A DNA stretch of 64,000 nt from Cytophagales bacterium (GTDB taxonomy: Bacteria; Pseudomonadota; Gammaproteobacteria; Burkholderiales; Burkholderiaceae_C). The DNA lies in NCBI GenBank assembly GCA_030054145.1, contig JASGCK010000003.1, positions 62,001 to 126,000 on the forward strand. The letters are read 5' to 3'. The position numbers were made by a program, and so were the translations under genes. Shown piece by piece: positions 8,519-17,033 of this stretch (the stretch's first letter is position 1; every line of letters begins with the position of its first letter). Below the pieces are notes generated by a model, which was not told the DNA's origin, ran no database searches, and saw nothing but the letters and a program-made list of their open reading frames with translations.

Positions 8519-9675
8519 GTGGCGCTTTCTTTTTTTAAAGGGCGCAGCCATAGCTTGAATTTGCTTGCGATTAAAGAGCCATGACTGAGCAAATAACTCA
8601 TGATTCCCGCGCCCGCCAGCACGAGTCCAATGACTACCCAAAACACAGGGCGCATCAGTGTGTTTGCTGTGTCGGCTTCATAAAACGGCTTCATTTGGAT
8701 TGCGTTGATGGCAATGGACAAGCTCAAAACGGTGCTAATAAAGAGAATCCATTGGATACTGGCAATACGCTTAGTTGATCGGTAAATACTTTCAGCCTCC
8801 AATAGGTTTTTGACATCGTTGGCTAGCTGACTCAGATAAAGGTGTTGCTCTGTGATTCGGAAAGCGGTGAGCAGTTTAGAAAAATGGGTCAGCAAGGTTG
8901 AGCTATGTGTGATTCTGTTTTTGAGCAATGCAAACTTTTGAATCGTTACCAATTGACGTTGAATCAAGATCGATTTTTTGTAGGCGATATCCCAGTTTTG
9001 ATTGGGCGAGGTCTTGAGCAGTTGTCGTTCAACCCGCAGGCAAGTGAGGTAGTTTAAAAATAAGTAAGCGCTGATTGCGTGATAAGCGAGTACATGATCT
9101 TCTCTTGCATCCTCAGGTAATGATGTATCAGGAAAGGTGTAAAACCCTGCACGAGTGCTGGCAGCGATAGACCACGTAAAAGTGGCTTGAATAACACCTA
9201 AGTCCCTCAGAAAACGCAAAGCGTCATTTGCAAAATGAGGTCGTTTTGATAGGGTGTGCTGGGGTTCTGCTTGAACAGGCTTCAGCGTCAAAATGAAGAT
9301 TAAATCAGCTCCATCGACTTGATCGAAGTCTTTTGTGCTGCGAAGCCACGCACTCGCAGCAATGAGTTCATAAATGCCCATCAAGTTGTCGGCGGTCAAT
9401 TTGACGATGGTTTGCTGAGCAATGGCGATGGGCCGATAAGCCGAAAAAGCTTTACCAAGTTGGTGTATCAAAATGGTTGTCATGCCTTGCTCGACAAATG
9501 TTGCAGTTAATTTGGTTAGAGGCGTGGGTGAAGAGTGAAAAACGTCATCGGTTAGTTTTTCAAAATCAGTTTCGAGATTGACCAATTGATCAAGCTGAGT
9601 GCCCGTCTCACTCACTTTTTTTTCAGAGATCCGAAAAGATAGATGCAACGTAATCGCATTGTTGTGCGTGGTCAT
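8515..9675 (-). CDS. Unrecognised protein with C-terminal transmembrane hairpin
   Basis: I do not recognise this 386-residue protein. The N-terminal 300 residues are mostly helical and soluble in character, with no signal peptide. Near the C-terminus are two hydrophobic segments, at about 308-328 and 345-368, separated by a short polar loop, followed by a basic tail. It shares ATGA overlaps both with the FolC-like gene before it and with folC after it, so the three are translationally coupled. The sequence is visibly more A+T-rich than folC or purF, which hints at later acquisition. A membrane partner for the FolC-like enzyme is a reasonable guess only. Confidence 0.75.
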   Translation of the reverse strand: MTTHNNAITLHLSFRISEKKVSETGTQLDQLVNLETDFEKLTDDVFHSSPTPLTKLTATFVEQGMTTILIHQLGKAFSAYRPIAIAQQTIVKLTADNLMGIYELIAASAWLRSTKDFDQVDGADLIFILTLKPVQAEPQHTLSKRPHFANDALRFLRDLGVIQATFTWSIAASTRAGFYTFPDTSLPEDAREDHVLAYHAISAYLFLNYLTCLRVERQLLKTSPNQNWDIAYKKSILIQRQLVTIQKFALLKNRITHSSTLLTHFSKLLTAFRITEQHLYLSQLANDVKNLLEAESIYRSTKRIASIQWILFISTVLSLSIAINAIQMKPFYEADTANTLMRPVFWVVIGLVLAGAGIMSYLLSHGSLIASKFKLWLRPLKKESAT

Positions 9676-10880
9676 AATTTGAATGCCAATCGAATGGAAC
9701 GGATGAAGGTTTGAATGCCAATTGCATAAACGGATTGATGTTGCTCGATGAGTTTGCTCAGCGTGGCGTGCAGCCGAGCCGTATCAGGATGTATCACATC
9801 AATCGTCTGCTCGTCGGTTGTAGGATGCCAGCTGATATGGAAAAAGAAAAACTCTTTAAAACCCATGAGACGTAGTGTTTGCTCGATGGAGGCAGCATCT
9901 TTGTCTGGTGTTAAACCTATGACAATACAACTCGAAGAGGCGATGTGTGTTCGAATAAACGCAGGATCTAACGATAAATGATGAATAACGGATTCATACC
10001 AAAGTTGTCCATGAGGGGTATGAACAAAGCCAAAAGAAGGCGTAGGGTAGCTTTGATAAGTACCGTGAGGGATCAGCGCGTGTAGCGCTTCTTGGCTGAG
10101 TTGACTAAGTTGCGCAAACCATGCTGGATAGTTTTTAGTAAGGTTGCCTATATCCAGCTTGGGTTGAGACGGGGGCAAATCCGCACCACATAAGGAGGGT
10201 GTCGCTTGATAAGCTGCTTTGAAGCTTGGATGCGACTCAATTGCAAGCCATGCTTGCGGCCCACAAAAACATTGTTGCACTTGCAGGCTCAGCCTCATTT
10301 TGTCTCGTATGACGGCTTCAAAACTGCCCCCCAGTTCCGTGAGGTGTTCGGGTAAAAGCGTTGTAATGATACCCATGCGGGCACGCAGCTGACCTATTTC
10401 ATCCCATAGCACGCCGCGTCCGCCTTCGATGACGATCCAATCGGGTTTTGTTTGCGCAAAATAATGCAGTGCCACGGTCAAAAATATCCCTGTTGGCGAT
10501 AAATATTTTTGCGGCGGCGCACCACGTAATCGCGCTTCTAAGTCGGGTAATTGCTTGTGAAGATACGCCTCAAATGGGGCTAAATGAATGGGATGATTAT
10601 TGAAACGAATACGGTCTAAATGCGTTTTTTCCTCGGGACTTAAGACTAGGCCAACACGGAAGCCGTTTGCTTGCAAATTCCATGCAATTTGCCGCGCAAC
10701 CGTACCCTTACCTTTACTTCCTGTAACGAGAATGAGTTTTTCTGCCGCAGGAACGATGTTGTCCGCCTCCCATGAGGCGCGAAATAGTTCTGGCACACGT
10801 ACCAATGCGTCTGCGATCCGCAGTGGATTTTTCCTCTCGACGAAAGAGCGAAAAATGGGCTGAAAGGGGTCAACCTGCAT
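9672..10880 (-). CDS. Divergent FolC/Mur-ligase-like protein
   Basis: This is a full-length but divergent FolC relative of 402 residues. The P-loop is TGSKGKGT (near residue 54) where FolC has TGTNGKGS. SPEEKTHLDRIRFN, IEGGRGVLWDE, EHLTELGG and a DKMRL lysine line up with the FolC motifs SPHL..ERIR, EVGLGGRLD, DHTELLG and EKAGI. The FolC DxAHNP motif of the C-domain is replaced by VHTPHGQ. ATP binding and an amide-ligase or kinase-like reaction are therefore plausible, but folate polyglutamylation is doubtful. The start at 10880 follows an AAAGAG box and lies 14 bases past the roxA stop; a start 45 bases upstream is also open. Co-transcribed with the membrane protein and true folC. Confidence 0.75.
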   Translation of the reverse strand: MQVDPFQPIFRSFVERKNPLRIADALVRVPELFRASWEADNIVPAAEKLILVTGSKGKGTVARQIAWNLQANGFRVGLVLSPEEKTHLDRIRFNNHPIHLAPFEAYLHKQLPDLEARLRGAPPQKYLSPTGIFLTVALHYFAQTKPDWIVIEGGRGVLWDEIGQLRARMGIITTLLPEHLTELGGSFEAVIRDKMRLSLQVQQCFCGPQAWLAIESHPSFKAAYQATPSLCGADLPPSQPKLDIGNLTKNYPAWFAQLSQLSQEALHALIPHGTYQSYPTPSFGFVHTPHGQLWYESVIHHLSLDPAFIRTHIASSSCIVIGLTPDKDAASIEQTLRLMGFKEFFFFHISWHPTTDEQTIDVIHPDTARLHATLSKLIEQHQSVYAIGIQTFIRSIRLAFKL

Positions 10881-10894
10881 GAAGGATTGACTCT

Positions 10895-12037
10895 TTAAAC
10901 ATGACACCACCCCGCTGCCAACCATTCGGTTAGTAATTCGCGTGCGCCGCTGCTAGCTTTTGCTAGGTCGGCTGCTAGCAGCTTGCGCTCATTCGCCAGT
11001 TTGCGCATCAGTTTGGCGTCTGGGCCGCTGGCGGCAAAACTCTCGCCGTTAATGAAGAGGTGATGGCTATCGAACATCATGCGAGTTGCCGCGTTTAGTT
11101 GGATGAGTTGGATCTTTGACCAAACGATTTTCTGCTCACTCGCTTGAAACCAAACTTCGGGCTTGGGCTCGGTGAGGTACTCGCCTAGGTGGATTTGAAG
11201 GTCTAGCTTATTGCCTAGCGCTGCTTGCAAAGCCTCGTGTGCAAAGGCGTGCAGCGCATCAGGTATGTGCGCGGGGGCGTCCGTTGCGCTTTGATGCTTG
11301 TCGGTGTAGAGCAGTGCCTCATCCATGCGATCAGCCAAATCTTCACTGAGCCTGTCCATCAGCTCGCGTGCTAACTCGATTTTCTTGGGCGCTCTAAACC
11401 CGATAGAGCAGGTGATGCAGTCAACCGTGATGGCCACTCCTTCATGGGCATAGCGCGGCGGTAGATACAGCATATCGCCCGCTTCGAGAATGTATTTTTT
11501 GGTGGGTTTGAAATCAGCCAAAATTTTGAGAGGTACATCCTCCACTAGCGTTAAATTTCTTTGCGCAGAAATCGCCCATTGCCTGCTGCCGTTGGTTTGT
11601 AATAGAAAGACATCGTAGGAGTCAAAGTGTGGTCCTACGCCACCGCCTGGGGTGGCAAAGCTAAACATGGCATCGTCTAAACGGGCATCGGGGATAAAAC
11701 GAAATTGCTTGAGTAGCTCGTGCGTTGCGGCATCCAAGACATCCACGCCCTGCACGAGTGCTGTCCAATTGGGAGTTTGCGCAGACGGTAATTTCTTCAA
11801 AGGACTATGCGTTAAGCTCCAGCCACTAGTGGTGCGTCCTAAGCCTTTATGAATAAGCCTTGCGGCCGCATCTGGCTTGCAAGCCATAGCCGATAAGGCT
11901 TCTCGGCTAGGCAATGAGTGAAGTGTTTGCTTTGAAAGTGCGCCGCGCACTAAGAGTGGTTTTTTTTGCCAATACGTCGCCATAAATTCGGCTGGCGTGA
12001 TGTTTCCAAGCAACTGCAAAGGGGTGTTAATGTGCAT
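10895..12037 (-). CDS. roxA: JmjC-domain cupin, 50S L16 arginine hydroxylase family
   Basis: This Fe(II)/2-oxoglutarate oxygenase is related to E. coli YcfD/RoxA, which hydroxylates an arginine of ribosomal protein L16. The cupin metal ligands are visible as HFD in GVGPHFDSYDVFLL (near residue 131) and the distal His in PPRYAHEG (near 190). A C-terminal dimerisation and winged-helix region completes 380 residues. The start at 12037 gives MHINTPLQLLG; longer frames run into the divergent gene and add basic, non-homologous sequence. Only 17 bases separate it from the divergent SlyD-like gene. Confidence 0.9.
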   Translation of the reverse strand: MHINTPLQLLGNITPAEFMATYWQKKPLLVRGALSKQTLHSLPSREALSAMACKPDAAARLIHKGLGRTTSGWSLTHSPLKKLPSAQTPNWTALVQGVDVLDAATHELLKQFRFIPDARLDDAMFSFATPGGGVGPHFDSYDVFLLQTNGSRQWAISAQRNLTLVEDVPLKILADFKPTKKYILEAGDMLYLPPRYAHEGVAITVDCITCSIGFRAPKKIELARELMDRLSEDLADRMDEALLYTDKHQSATDAPAHIPDALHAFAHEALQAALGNKLDLQIHLGEYLTEPKPEVWFQASEQKIVWSKIQLIQLNAATRMMFDSHHLFINGESFAASGPDAKLMRKLANERKLLAADLAKASSGARELLTEWLAAGWCHV

Positions 12038-12054
12038 GATGCGACAATTGTCCC
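12038..12054. promoter_or_regulatory. 17-bp divergent gap with palindromic -10-like box
   Basis: The whole space between two divergent start codons is 17 bases and contains the perfect palindrome GACAATTGTC (12043-12052). Read on either strand it offers GACAAT, a 4-of-6 match to TATAAT, 6 bases before one ATG and 9 before the other. No Shine-Dalgarno fits for either gene. A shared bidirectional promoter with leaderless transcripts is inferred. Confidence 0.45.
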
Positions 12055-12636
12055 ATGAACGAATCACAGATACACGCACACGAACTTGCGAACACCTCAT
12101 CTGGCGCCTTTGTCGCCGCGCTGACATGGGTGATGAAAGACTCTTTGGGTGAGGAGCTAGATGTGCTCGACGAGCCCGTTGAGTTTTTAGTTGGCGGCGA
12201 CGATTTGCTGGCACCGATTGACCAAGCCCTGCAAGCCAAGCCGCGCGCCGAATTGGTTGGCAGCAAAATGAAGCTCTACATCGAACCCGAGCAGGGCTTT
12301 GGGGACTTTAATGAAAAGCTCATTTTTTTGATCCCACTTGAGGCATTTCCAGAAGATTTTGCCAAAGGCGTGGAGGTCGGCATGAGCCTAGACGGCACCG
12401 CGCTGCAAGACCTGCGCGAAGACTATCCGCCCGTGCAAGAGATGCTGAAAGACGCGCCGCCAGACGCGTTCTATACCGTGACCGATATCTACCCTGAGCA
12501 TTTGGTGATTGATGGCAATCATCCGCTTGCCGGCATAAGCTTAGACCTTGAGGTGAAAGTCCATGCGGTGCGCGAAGCCACTGTGGACGAGGTGGGTAGC
12601 GGTTCGGCTGGCGTTGGCTTTTTTAAGATGAGCTAA
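12055..12636 (+). CDS. SlyD-like FKBP-type peptidyl-prolyl isomerase
   Basis: This cytoplasmic prolyl isomerase/chaperone shows the SlyD pattern: an FKBP half (VEFLVGGDDLLAPIDQAL), an EPEQGFGDFNEKL segment, the inserted IF-domain region, and the return motif DGNHPLAGISL near residue 158. It lacks the His/Cys-rich metal-binding tail of enterobacterial SlyD and ends in VGFFKMS. The first 20 or so residues are longer than in close relatives, so the true start could be slightly downstream, but the ATG at 12055 fits the divergent-promoter spacing. It converges on trmB with a 4-base gap. Confidence 0.88.
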   Translation: MNESQIHAHELANTSSGAFVAALTWVMKDSLGEELDVLDEPVEFLVGGDDLLAPIDQALQAKPRAELVGSKMKLYIEPEQGFGDFNEKLIFLIPLEAFPEDFAKGVEVGMSLDGTALQDLREDYPPVQEMLKDAPPDAFYTVTDIYPEHLVIDGNHPLAGISLDLEVKVHAVREATVDEVGSGSAGVGFFKMS

Positions 12637-12640
12637 TCGG

Positions 12641-13336
12641 CTACCGCTTTTTAAACACCACATCCCAAACCCCGTGACCCAGTTTGAGACCTCGGTTTTC
12701 AAACTTGGTGAGTGGTCGGTAGTCAGGTTTATCCGCATAGCCATCCGCGTTTGACGTTGTGTTTGTGAGCGCTGGCTCGCGACTGAGCACCGCCAAAATT
12801 TGCTCCGCGTAATCTTGCCAATCGGTTGCGCAGTGGATGCGGCCCCCCGCTGTTAATTTGCTTGCCAATTTGGCGACAAAGGGCGCTTGAATCAAACGGC
12901 GCTTGTTGTGCCGTGCCTTATGCCACGGGTCGGGGAAGAAGATATGGATGCCGTCCAGCGAGCTGTCTGCGAGCATATTGTCTAGCACCTCTACCGCGTC
13001 GTGTTGAATGATGCGCACGTTGCGAAGGCTTTGTTCACCCACGCGTTTTAGCAGTGCGCCCACGCCTGGCGCGTGGACTTCGCAGCACAGGAAGTTGTCG
13101 CCAGGCCTACTGCTGGCAATATGCGCTGTGGCCTCGCCCATGCCAAAACCAATTTCTAAAATGGTGGGCGCTACGCGACCAAACGCGGCGCTCAGACCAA
13201 GCGGCGTGGCTTGGTAGGGAATTAAAAATTGCGCACCAAAGGTGTCAAATGCTTTGGCTTGTCCTGTTGTTAAACGGCCTGCACGGATGACGAAACTTCT
13301 AATGGTGCGCTGATAGGGTGGGTCGGGTTGCTGCAT
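12641..13336 (-). CDS. trmB: tRNA (guanine-N7)-methyltransferase
   Basis: TrmB methylates G46 in the tRNA variable loop using S-adenosylmethionine. The SAM-binding motif EIGFGMGEATAHIA is near residue 61. HIFFPDPWHKARHNKRRLI near 132 is the family hallmark, and the C-terminal TKFENRG is also typical. The start at 13336 gives MQQPDPPYQRTIRSFVIRAGR, with a GGGGG run just upstream; longer frames overlap the hydrolase gene. At 231 residues the length is normal. It follows the serine hydrolase by 10 bases on the same strand. Confidence 0.95.
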   Translation of the reverse strand: MQQPDPPYQRTIRSFVIRAGRLTTGQAKAFDTFGAQFLIPYQATPLGLSAAFGRVAPTILEIGFGMGEATAHIASSRPGDNFLCCEVHAPGVGALLKRVGEQSLRNVRIIQHDAVEVLDNMLADSSLDGIHIFFPDPWHKARHNKRRLIQAPFVAKLASKLTAGGRIHCATDWQDYAEQILAVLSREPALTNTTSNADGYADKPDYRPLTKFENRGLKLGHGVWDVVFKKR

Positions 13337-13346
13337 ACCCCCAAGT

Positions 13347-14675
13347 TTAAGGGTGCGCGATGAAATGCTTGGCGAGTGCGTCAAACGCTGGCAAGCTGGT
13401 GGGGTCGTTAAAAGCGTTAGCCGCTTGCGGATAGGAGGCGTAGCGGGCAATCACCATGTCAGCTTTGGGATCAATATAAACGGTTTGACCATGAACCCCA
13501 CGCGCCGCATAAGCGCCGTGCTCGTTGTGCAGTACCCACCACATATTGCGGTAACTGGCGCCAGGCAAATTTTTGTAACCTGCTTTGGCAAAATGGTCTT
13601 TGTTTGCGCCTTTGCGGATATCGGCAACGACTGCTTCGGGAATAATTTGCTGACCATTAAATTTGCCATTGAGCCGCATCATCTCGCCAAATCGAGCCAA
13701 GTCGCGCAGTCCTGTATTGAGTCCACCACCCGCAAACTCTGTGCCCACGCTGTCTACCGAAAAAAAAGCATCTTGCTCAGCGCCCAGTTTGCGCCAAATG
13801 CGCTCCGTTAAATTGTCACCCACCGATTTGCCTGTGGCGCGTGCAATGATCCAACCCAGCGCGTCCGAGTTCACGGTTTTGTAGGCAAACGCTTCACCAT
13901 GCGCCCCTTGCGCTTTGACGGTTTGCAAAAACTCATAAAACGATTTGGGACCCGCATAACCGGGTGGGCGCGGCAGCACGCCGCCTGCGCGGATGTGCTC
14001 CCACACTTCAGCTTTGGGGTCGGCATAGTTCTCCGAGTATTGAATGCCTGTTGTCATGTCGAGCACTTGGCGCACCGTTGCGTTGCCAAAGCCCGTGTCT
14101 TTTAGCTCGGGTACGTATTCGGCAACAAGTGCGTTTTCGTTCAGCGTGCCATCGGCAACCAGCATTTGCCCAATCGTGCCAAAGAAAGATTTGGTCACCG
14201 AGTGCGCGACGTGTTGGCCCTCGGCGGTTAGCGCACCTGCGTATTTTTCGTAAACGATTTTGCCTTTGTGTAGCACCACGACGCCATCGGTGTAATTGGT
14301 GTTGAAGGCCTCGCCCCATGTCAGCGTTTTGTCGCTGCCCAGCACTTTGAAGGAAACACTGTCCAAGTCTTTGCGCTCAGCTTTCGGTAGCACCGAGATC
14401 GCGCCCGTACCGCGTGCGACTTGAGTAGTGGGACCTAATTGGCGCGTGTGAGAAAACGACCAGCGAAAACGCGGGAATGAATAAAAATTACCACTTGCGA
14501 AGTTAATGATTTTGTCGGGCGGCGGCGGCGAGCCGACCATCCAACCCAGCCGAATGGGGTCGCTTGCAATCGCGTCTGGAATAGCTGGAGCGGGCGTTTG
14601 TGCCTGCGTGTTCAGTCCTGTCAGAAGCGTCGCAATGAGCAGCGATAACGATAAGCGAGCGCGGTATGTTGTCAT
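13347..14675 (-). CDS. Exported serine hydrolase, NylB/class C beta-lactamase family
   Basis: This is a penicillin-binding-protein-fold hydrolase. A signal peptide (residues 1-26, cleavage near TQAQT) predicts export. The nucleophile motif SVTK is near residue 156 and the YKTVNSD tyrosine-containing motif near 267. HGQTVYIDP replaces the KTG box, as in 6-aminohexanoate-dimer hydrolases. The substrate could be an amide, ester or peptide; nothing nearby indicates nylon-oligomer breakdown or resistance. The start at 14675 was chosen for the signal peptide; an upstream in-frame ATG at 14723 adds 16 polar residues. It lies 54 bases downstream of the restored gluQ end. Confidence 0.85.
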   Translation of the reverse strand: MTTYRARLSLSLLIATLLTGLNTQAQTPAPAIPDAIASDPIRLGWMVGSPPPPDKIINFASGNFYSFPRFRWSFSHTRQLGPTTQVARGTGAISVLPKAERKDLDSVSFKVLGSDKTLTWGEAFNTNYTDGVVVLHKGKIVYEKYAGALTAEGQHVAHSVTKSFFGTIGQMLVADGTLNENALVAEYVPELKDTGFGNATVRQVLDMTTGIQYSENYADPKAEVWEHIRAGGVLPRPPGYAGPKSFYEFLQTVKAQGAHGEAFAYKTVNSDALGWIIARATGKSVGDNLTERIWRKLGAEQDAFFSVDSVGTEFAGGGLNTGLRDLARFGEMMRLNGKFNGQQIIPEAVVADIRKGANKDHFAKAGYKNLPGASYRNMWWVLHNEHGAYAARGVHGQTVYIDPKADMVIARYASYPQAANAFNDPTSLPAFDALAKHFIAHP

Positions 14676-14729
14676 GACAGATAGTTTCCTTGTTGGCAAT
14701 GATTGAATAAAAGTGTGTTGCAAAGCAGT

Positions 14730-15631
14730 TTAAGCAGCCGAGGCTGAATCTGACCTAGGGCTAACCCATAGGTGTTGCCATTCTTGAGTCCAGTTCTGTA
14801 ACGCGCAATGGATGGGTTCAGTTTGCTGGGAGAGCGCCAAGCGAGTCGCCGCAAGGTTGAGTTCACGCATGGGGTTATGCCTATCTAAAGCCGCCGCGCC
14901 ATTTTGTTTGGAGAGTTTTTTCCGTCGGCGGCAAGCACCAGCGGTACGTGCAGATATTGCACAGGGTGCTTGCTGTAAGCCTTGTCCAGCAAGCCTTGCA
15001 AGAAGATTTGCCGCGCCGTGTTGTCCGCTAAATCCGCGCCGCGAACCACGTGCGTCACGCCTTGCGCAAGGTCATCAACGACCACCGCTAGTTGATAGGC
15101 AAACAAACCATCGGCACGTTTGATCACAAAGTCGCCCACCTCCTTGGCTAGGTTTTGCGTGTGCGGGCCGAGTCGTCTGTCGAACCAAGTTATCAACTGC
15201 TCACCCACTCGCAGGCGGTATGCGTATTGGCTTGCAGGCGATGTGCTTCTGGGAAGTCCAGCGGGTAAGGCTTGGCGGCAAGTGCCTGGATAAATGCCAG
15301 ATCCGTGCATCGCTATTTGGCTGCGCGAGCATGAGCAGCGGTAAACCAAGTTCTGTGCTGTCAACTGCGCCAGCGCTGCCTCGTAGCGCTCCGTGCGTTG
15401 CGATTGATAGCGCACAGGCGTATCGCTGACCATGCCAAACGCCGTCAGTTGATTGAGGATGATCTCGTCCATGCCTGCTATGCAGCGCGGTGTGTCCACG
15501 TCTTCTATGCGGACGAGCCAGCGTCCGCCGTGCGCGCGCGCATCTAGCCAACTTGCCAGCGCCGCCACCAATGACCCCGCATGAAGCGGCCCTGTGGGCG
15601 ATGGAGCAAAGCGACCAATGTAGCGAGTCAT
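14730..15631 (-). CDS. gluQ: Glutamyl-Q tRNA(Asp) synthetase, frameshift in the KMSK region
   Basis: GluQ charges glutamate onto queuosine of tRNA(Asp). From the ATG at 15631 the frame shows the HIGH-type [12 protein letters not shown] motif and the four-Cys zinc site (CSC ... Y..C), then stops early at 14885 after 248 residues. One base back, in the -1 frame, the expected [12 protein letters not shown] tail continues without a stop to TAA at 14730. The switch point is A_AAA_AAC (14921-14915) in the class I KMSK loop. The joined product would be 300 residues, normal for the family. Either the gene lost one A from an A7 run, the sequence has a homopolymer error, or the site is read by -1 frameshifting. 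The zero-frame product lacks the KMSK loop and tail. Confidence 0.85.
14915..14921 (-). other. A_AAA_AAC slippery heptamer in gluQ
   Basis: Read in the zero frame, the codons are GGA AAA AAC. This is the canonical X_XXY_YYZ layout for -1 slippage, and the -1 frame is the one that restores the family C-terminus. GCCGCCG just upstream and CGGCGGC about 20 bases downstream are complementary, so a hairpin enclosing the site is possible. Such enclosing structure is not the usual downstream stimulator. Confidence 0.6.
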
Positions 15632-15709
15632 AAGCTGTGCATTATGAAATATTTGAATTGCACAATGCCCTCAGCGCCAACGATTAAGATGGACATAAGG
15701 AACAACACA

Positions 15710-16420
15710 ATGATCAAGATAAGAAAATCCAAAGAACGCGGTTATGCCGATCATGGTTGGTTGAAGAGCTATCACTCGTTTAGCTTTGCCGGTTACTACG
15801 ATCCCGCGCACATGGGCTTTGGTAATTTGCGCGTGATTAACGAAGACTGGATTGCCGCTGGCATGGGCTTTGGCGAGCATGGACACCGCGATATGGAAAT
15901 TGTGACCTACGTGCTGGCGGGAGACCTTGCGCACAAAGACAGCATGGGCAATGTCAAAGGCATTCCACCGCACGATGTGCAGCGCATGAGTGCGGGCACG
16001 GGTGTCACGCATAGCGAGTTCAATCATGCGGCGGGTCAAACCACGCATTTGCTACAAATTTGGATTGAGCCAAACGTGCTCGGTATCAAGCCCAGCTATG
16101 AACAAAAAACATTTGCACCAAGCGATAAGCGCGGCAATCTCAAATTGGTTGCAAGTGGTGATGCGGCCGAGCAGGCCGCTGGCGCGGTGACGCTTCACGC
16201 CGATGCCAAACTTTACGCAGGCTTATTTGACGGGACGGAGACGGCGCAATTGGCGCTTGATCCCACTCGCAAGGCTTATGTTCACTTGGTCAAAGGTGAA
16301 CTAAATGTCAACGGTCAATCTTTAGCGGGCGGCGATGCCGCTTTGCTAGAGGCTGAGACAAGGCTAGAGCTGGCAAACGCTCGAAACGCTGAAGTGCTGG
16401 TGTTTGATCTGGCAGCTTAA
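15710..16420 (+). CDS. Pirin family protein
   Basis: This is a bicupin of the pirin family; bacterial members include quercetinase-like enzymes and stress-linked regulators. The iron-binding HGH (in GEHGHRDMEIVTYVL, near residue 56) is followed by the second ligand region THSEFNH near 100. The start at 15710 (MIKIRKSKERGYADHGW) follows an ATAAGGA ribosome-binding site by about 8 bases; upstream in-frame starts add unrelated sequence reaching into gluQ. The length of 236 residues is normal. It is divergent from gluQ and followed by a flavodoxin-like gene. Confidence 0.9.
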   Translation: MIKIRKSKERGYADHGWLKSYHSFSFAGYYDPAHMGFGNLRVINEDWIAAGMGFGEHGHRDMEIVTYVLAGDLAHKDSMGNVKGIPPHDVQRMSAGTGVTHSEFNHAAGQTTHLLQIWIEPNVLGIKPSYEQKTFAPSDKRGNLKLVASGDAAEQAAGAVTLHADAKLYAGLFDGTETAQLALDPTRKAYVHLVKGELNVNGQSLAGGDAALLEAETRLELANARNAEVLVFDLAA

Positions 16421-16470
16421 ACCCATTCGTTTGCCCTGAGCTTGCCCAAGGGCTGAGGTGCTGCGGCTTA
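16421..16470. repeat. Dispersed CTGAGCTTG-type intergenic repeat
   Basis: The core GCCCTGAGCTTGCCCAAGGGC is a near-palindrome. Related cores appear at 55073-55090 (CTGAGCTTGTCGAAGG) and within 61072-61140 (CTTGAGCTTGTCTAAGGG and CTTCGACAGGCTCGG). This is an intergenic repeat family. Confidence 0.55.
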
Positions 16471-16502
16471 TTTTTCATCAACGCCTTTAAGGAGAAACTC
16501 TC

Positions 16503-17033
16503 ATGGCAAAAACAGTCGTCGTTTATCACTCAGGATATGGTCATACCGCACGTGTGGCCGAATTTGTCGCCAAAGGCGCGGGCGCAGAGCTCGTCGCTAT
16601 TGACGCAGAAGGTCATTTGACAGAGGCGCAGTGGGTCACGGTGGATGCTGCTGATGCCATCATCATGGGCAGCCCAACCTACATGGGTATGGCAAGCTGG
16701 CAGTTCAAAAAATTCGCCGATGCCACCAGCAAACGATGGTTTACATCCGCATGGAAAGACAAAGTCGCAGGCGGCTTCACCTGCTCGTCTAATCTGAGTG
16801 GCGACAAGCTCTCGACCATTCAATACTTCATCACACTGGCGATGCAAAACGGCATGATTTGGGTTGGTCAACCTGCGCTGAATGATGGCACGATTAACCG
16901 CCTGGGTTCTTACTCAGGTGTCATGGCGCAAGTGGGACCCACTAGCCCTGCGGCTGATATTCCGCAAGGCGATTTGGATACCGCACAAGCCTACGGAGCG
17001 CGCGTGGCGGAAGTGGCCGCTAAGCTCAAGTAA
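16503..17033 (+). CDS. Flavodoxin-like NAD(P)H:quinone reductase family protein
   Basis: This is a short-chain flavodoxin fold of 176 residues. The FMN phosphate loop is YHSGYGHTARVAE (near residue 9), with GSPTYMGMASWQFKKF near 57 contacting the isoalloxazine, as in WrbA-type proteins. A strong AAGGAG ribosome-binding site lies about 7 bases before the ATG. The likely role is two-electron quinone reduction or electron transfer; the partner is unknown. Its stop codon directly abuts the terminator hairpin that serves the opposite-strand glycerol operon. Confidence 0.85.
   Translation: MAKTVVVYHSGYGHTARVAEFVAKGAGAELVAIDAEGHLTEAQWVTVDAADAIIMGSPTYMGMASWQFKKFADATSKRWFTSAWKDKVAGGFTCSSNLSGDKLSTIQYFITLAMQNGMIWVGQPALNDGTINRLGSYSGVMAQVGPTSPAADIPQGDLDTAQAYGARVAEVAAKLK

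Noticed and set aside
8519..8641. Longer start for folC
   Set aside because: The extra 41 residues lie inside the upstream gene, lack similarity to FolC, and the ATGA overlap at 8515-8518 gives a better start.
12038..12214. Longer start for roxA
   Set aside because: The added residues are arginine-rich antisense of the SlyD-like gene and are not seen in the family.
14672..14866. A 64-residue open frame between gluQ and the serine hydrolase gene
   Set aside because: It runs in a different frame from the restored gluQ tail, which covers most of the region, and has no ribosome-binding site or family similarity.
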